In this document: one piece after another, positions 63,006 through 64,000 of the stretch
How positions within the stretch are numbered: the stretch's first letter is position 1
How the letters are laid out: each line of letters starts with the position of its first letter
From: an unidentified bacterial endosymbiont
GTDB taxonomy: Bacteria > Pseudomonadota > Gammaproteobacteria > Enterobacterales > G038960095
Length of the DNA: 64,000 bases
Assembly (NCBI RefSeq): GCF_918320885.1
Contig: NZ_OU907312.1
Coordinates: 930,465 to 994,464 of the forward strand
Direction: 5' to 3'
Translations under genes and position numbers: made by a program
Notes under the pieces: generated by a model
Database searches by the model: none
Seen by the model: only the letters and a program-made list of their open reading frames with translations
What the model was told of the DNA's origin: nothing

Positions 63006-64000
63006 TTATCCTTGACAAGCCGCTTGTAAAGCAGCCACTTGATCGATCTGCTCCCAGGGGAACTGTGGGCGGCCAAAGTGGCCATAAGCCGCGGTCTCCC
63101 GATAGAGGGGCCTTAATAGCTTCAGGCTATGGATTAAGCCGTAAGGAGATAGATCAAAACAGGCCCTAACGGCAGCAATTAAACGCGCGGTGGGAACTTT
63201 GTGGGTTCCAAAGGTTTCTAGCATAATCGAGGTGGGTTGCACCACGCCAATCGCGTAAGAGAGCTGTATTTCACAGCGCTCTGCGAGATCTGCAGCTACG
63301 ATATTCTTAGCAATGTAGCGAGCGGCGTAAGCGCCTGAACGGTCGACCTTCGAGGGATCTTTACCAGAGAAGGCTCCTCCCCCATGCCGAGCGGCACCCC
63401 CATAAGTGTCGACAATAATTTTACGACCGGTTAAGCCACAGTCACCCATCGGGCCACCAATGACAAAGCGGCCGGTTGGATTAATCAGATAGCGGGTGTC
63501 GCGTGAGAGCCACTCTCGGGGTAGCACCGGTTGAATAATGGTCTCCATCACCGCCTCTTGTAGCTGAGATAGGCCGATCTCCTCAGCATGCTGAGTGGAG
63601 AGAACGACGGTATCTATCCCGATGATGCTGTGGTGATCATAACGGAAGGTAATTTGACTTTTAGCATCAGGGCGTAACCAAGGTAAGGTCCCATCCTTAC
63701 GGACCTGTGCTTGCCGGGCTACTAAACGGTGCGCATAGGTGATAGGTGCTGGCATCAGCTCCTCAGTCTCCCGAGTGGCATAACCAAACATGATCCCTTG
63801 ATCGCCGGCTCCTTGCTGCTGTGGATCTGCTCGGTCCACGCCTTGATGAATATCGGGAGATTGTTTGCCAATAGCATTGAGAACTGCACAGGAGTCAGCA
63901 TCAAACCCCATATCGGAGTGGTGGTAACCGATCTCACGGACCGTATTGCGGACTAAGGCTTCAATGTCGATCCAAGCGGTGGTGGTGATTTCACCACCCA
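63006..64000 (-). CDS. metK: S-adenosylmethionine synthetase, N-terminus outside the window
   Basis: About 331 residues remain (E. coli 384). The frame continues upstream through the window edge ([20 protein letters not shown]). Conserved parts are present: [50 protein letters not shown] and the P-loop-like [20 protein letters not shown]. It makes SAM from methionine and ATP. No lesion in the visible part. Confidence 0.97.
   Translation of the reverse strand, partial: GGEITTTAWIDIEALVRNTVREIGYHHSDMGFDADSCAVLNAIGKQSPDIHQGVDRADPQQQGAGDQGIMFGYATRETEELMPAPITYAHRLVARQAQVRKDGTLPWLRPDAKSQITFRYDHHSIIGIDTVVLSTQHAEEIGLSQLQEAVMETIIQPVLPREWLSRDTRYLINPTGRFVIGGPMGDCGLTGRKIIVDTYGGAARHGGGAFSGKDPSKVDRSGAYAARYIAKNIVAADLAERCEIQLSYAIGVVQPTSIMLETFGTHKVPTARLIAAVRACFDLSPYGLIHSLKLLRPLYRETAAYGHFGRPQFPWEQIDQVAALQAACQG

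Noticed and set aside
1..64000. CRISPR arrays or prophage
   Set aside because: No series of regularly spaced short direct repeats was seen, and there are no phage structural, lysis or integrase genes other than IS transposases.

Overview
The window reads as part of the chromosome of a gammaproteobacterium of the order Enterobacterales. Housekeeping proteins (HtpG, Adk, HemH, MetG, UvrC, Hda, TrmB, ErpA) align along their length with Escherichia coli/Yersinia-type homologues, and local orders are enterobacterial (htpG-adk-hemH-fsr, purM-purN, uvrY-uvrC-pgsA, trmB/mutY-yggX-mltC, ydbH-ynbE-ydbL). It also carries a non-flagellar type III secretion system (T3SS), three intimin/invasin-type barrel genes, four identical IS3 copies, other IS elements, gene remnants, and missing neighbours (no upp-uraA before hda, no rsxG-rsxE after rsxD). 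This suggests a host-associated bacterium, plausibly an insect symbiont, in fairly early genome decay. The species cannot be named from the sequence alone.

Layout. 1-3951: T3SS export operon on the minus strand (sctP fragment, split sctQ, sctR, sctS, sctT, start of sctU), in SPI-2 order, cut by IS3 copy 1. 5235-17206: housekeeping block (htpG, adk, hemH, fsr, purN, purM, hda, dgt, yfbR, metG). 17502-21380: vapBC toxin-antitoxin, IS481 and pabB remnants, and an FAD-linked oxidase gene split by an IS630 element. 21874-22047: 4.5S RNA with its promoter. 22077-32633: second T3SS island: a CesT-type chaperone beside an intimin-like gene (as in the LEE5 operon), IS3 copies 2 and 3, then translocators SctE and SctB, an SseE/CesD2-like protein, two tandem needle genes, a needle chaperone and an unrecognised 489-residue protein. 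32760-35143: decayed IS200/IS605 element with IS3 copy 4 inside its tnpB. 35163-42319: rsxDCBA, pgsA, uvrC, uvrY. 42320-50607: orphan hicB, two tandem lytic transglycosylases, yggX, mutY, trmB, emrAB, erpA, tRNA-Ser(GGA). 50608-57750: ydbH-ynbE-ydbL envelope lipid transport genes and hrpA. 57736-60575: two nearly identical inverse-autotransporter barrel genes, head to head. 60811-64000: IS5-family element, endA, a small unknown ORF, and metK running off the window.

How it fits together. The SctPQRSTU block (sorting platform and export gate) and the SctE/SctB/SctF/SctG block (translocon and needle) belong to one SPI-2/LEE-family injectisome, but they are separated by about 18 kb of housekeeping DNA and both are broken at IS3 copies without matching target duplications (copies 1 and 3). 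IS recombination has therefore probably dispersed a once-continuous island. sctC, D, J, I, V, N, O, K/L, W and the EspA/SseB filament gene are not in the window. Several lesions (IS3 in the intimin-like gene, IS630 in the oxidase, IS3 in tnpB) are clean insertions whose removal restores the reading frame exactly, so they are recent. The most interesting material is the CesT/intimin pair in a SPI-2-like background, the duplicated needle genes with a hairpin between them, the two-gene SctQ with a long extension, the unknown protein at the end of the translocon operon, and the inverted pair of barrel genes.
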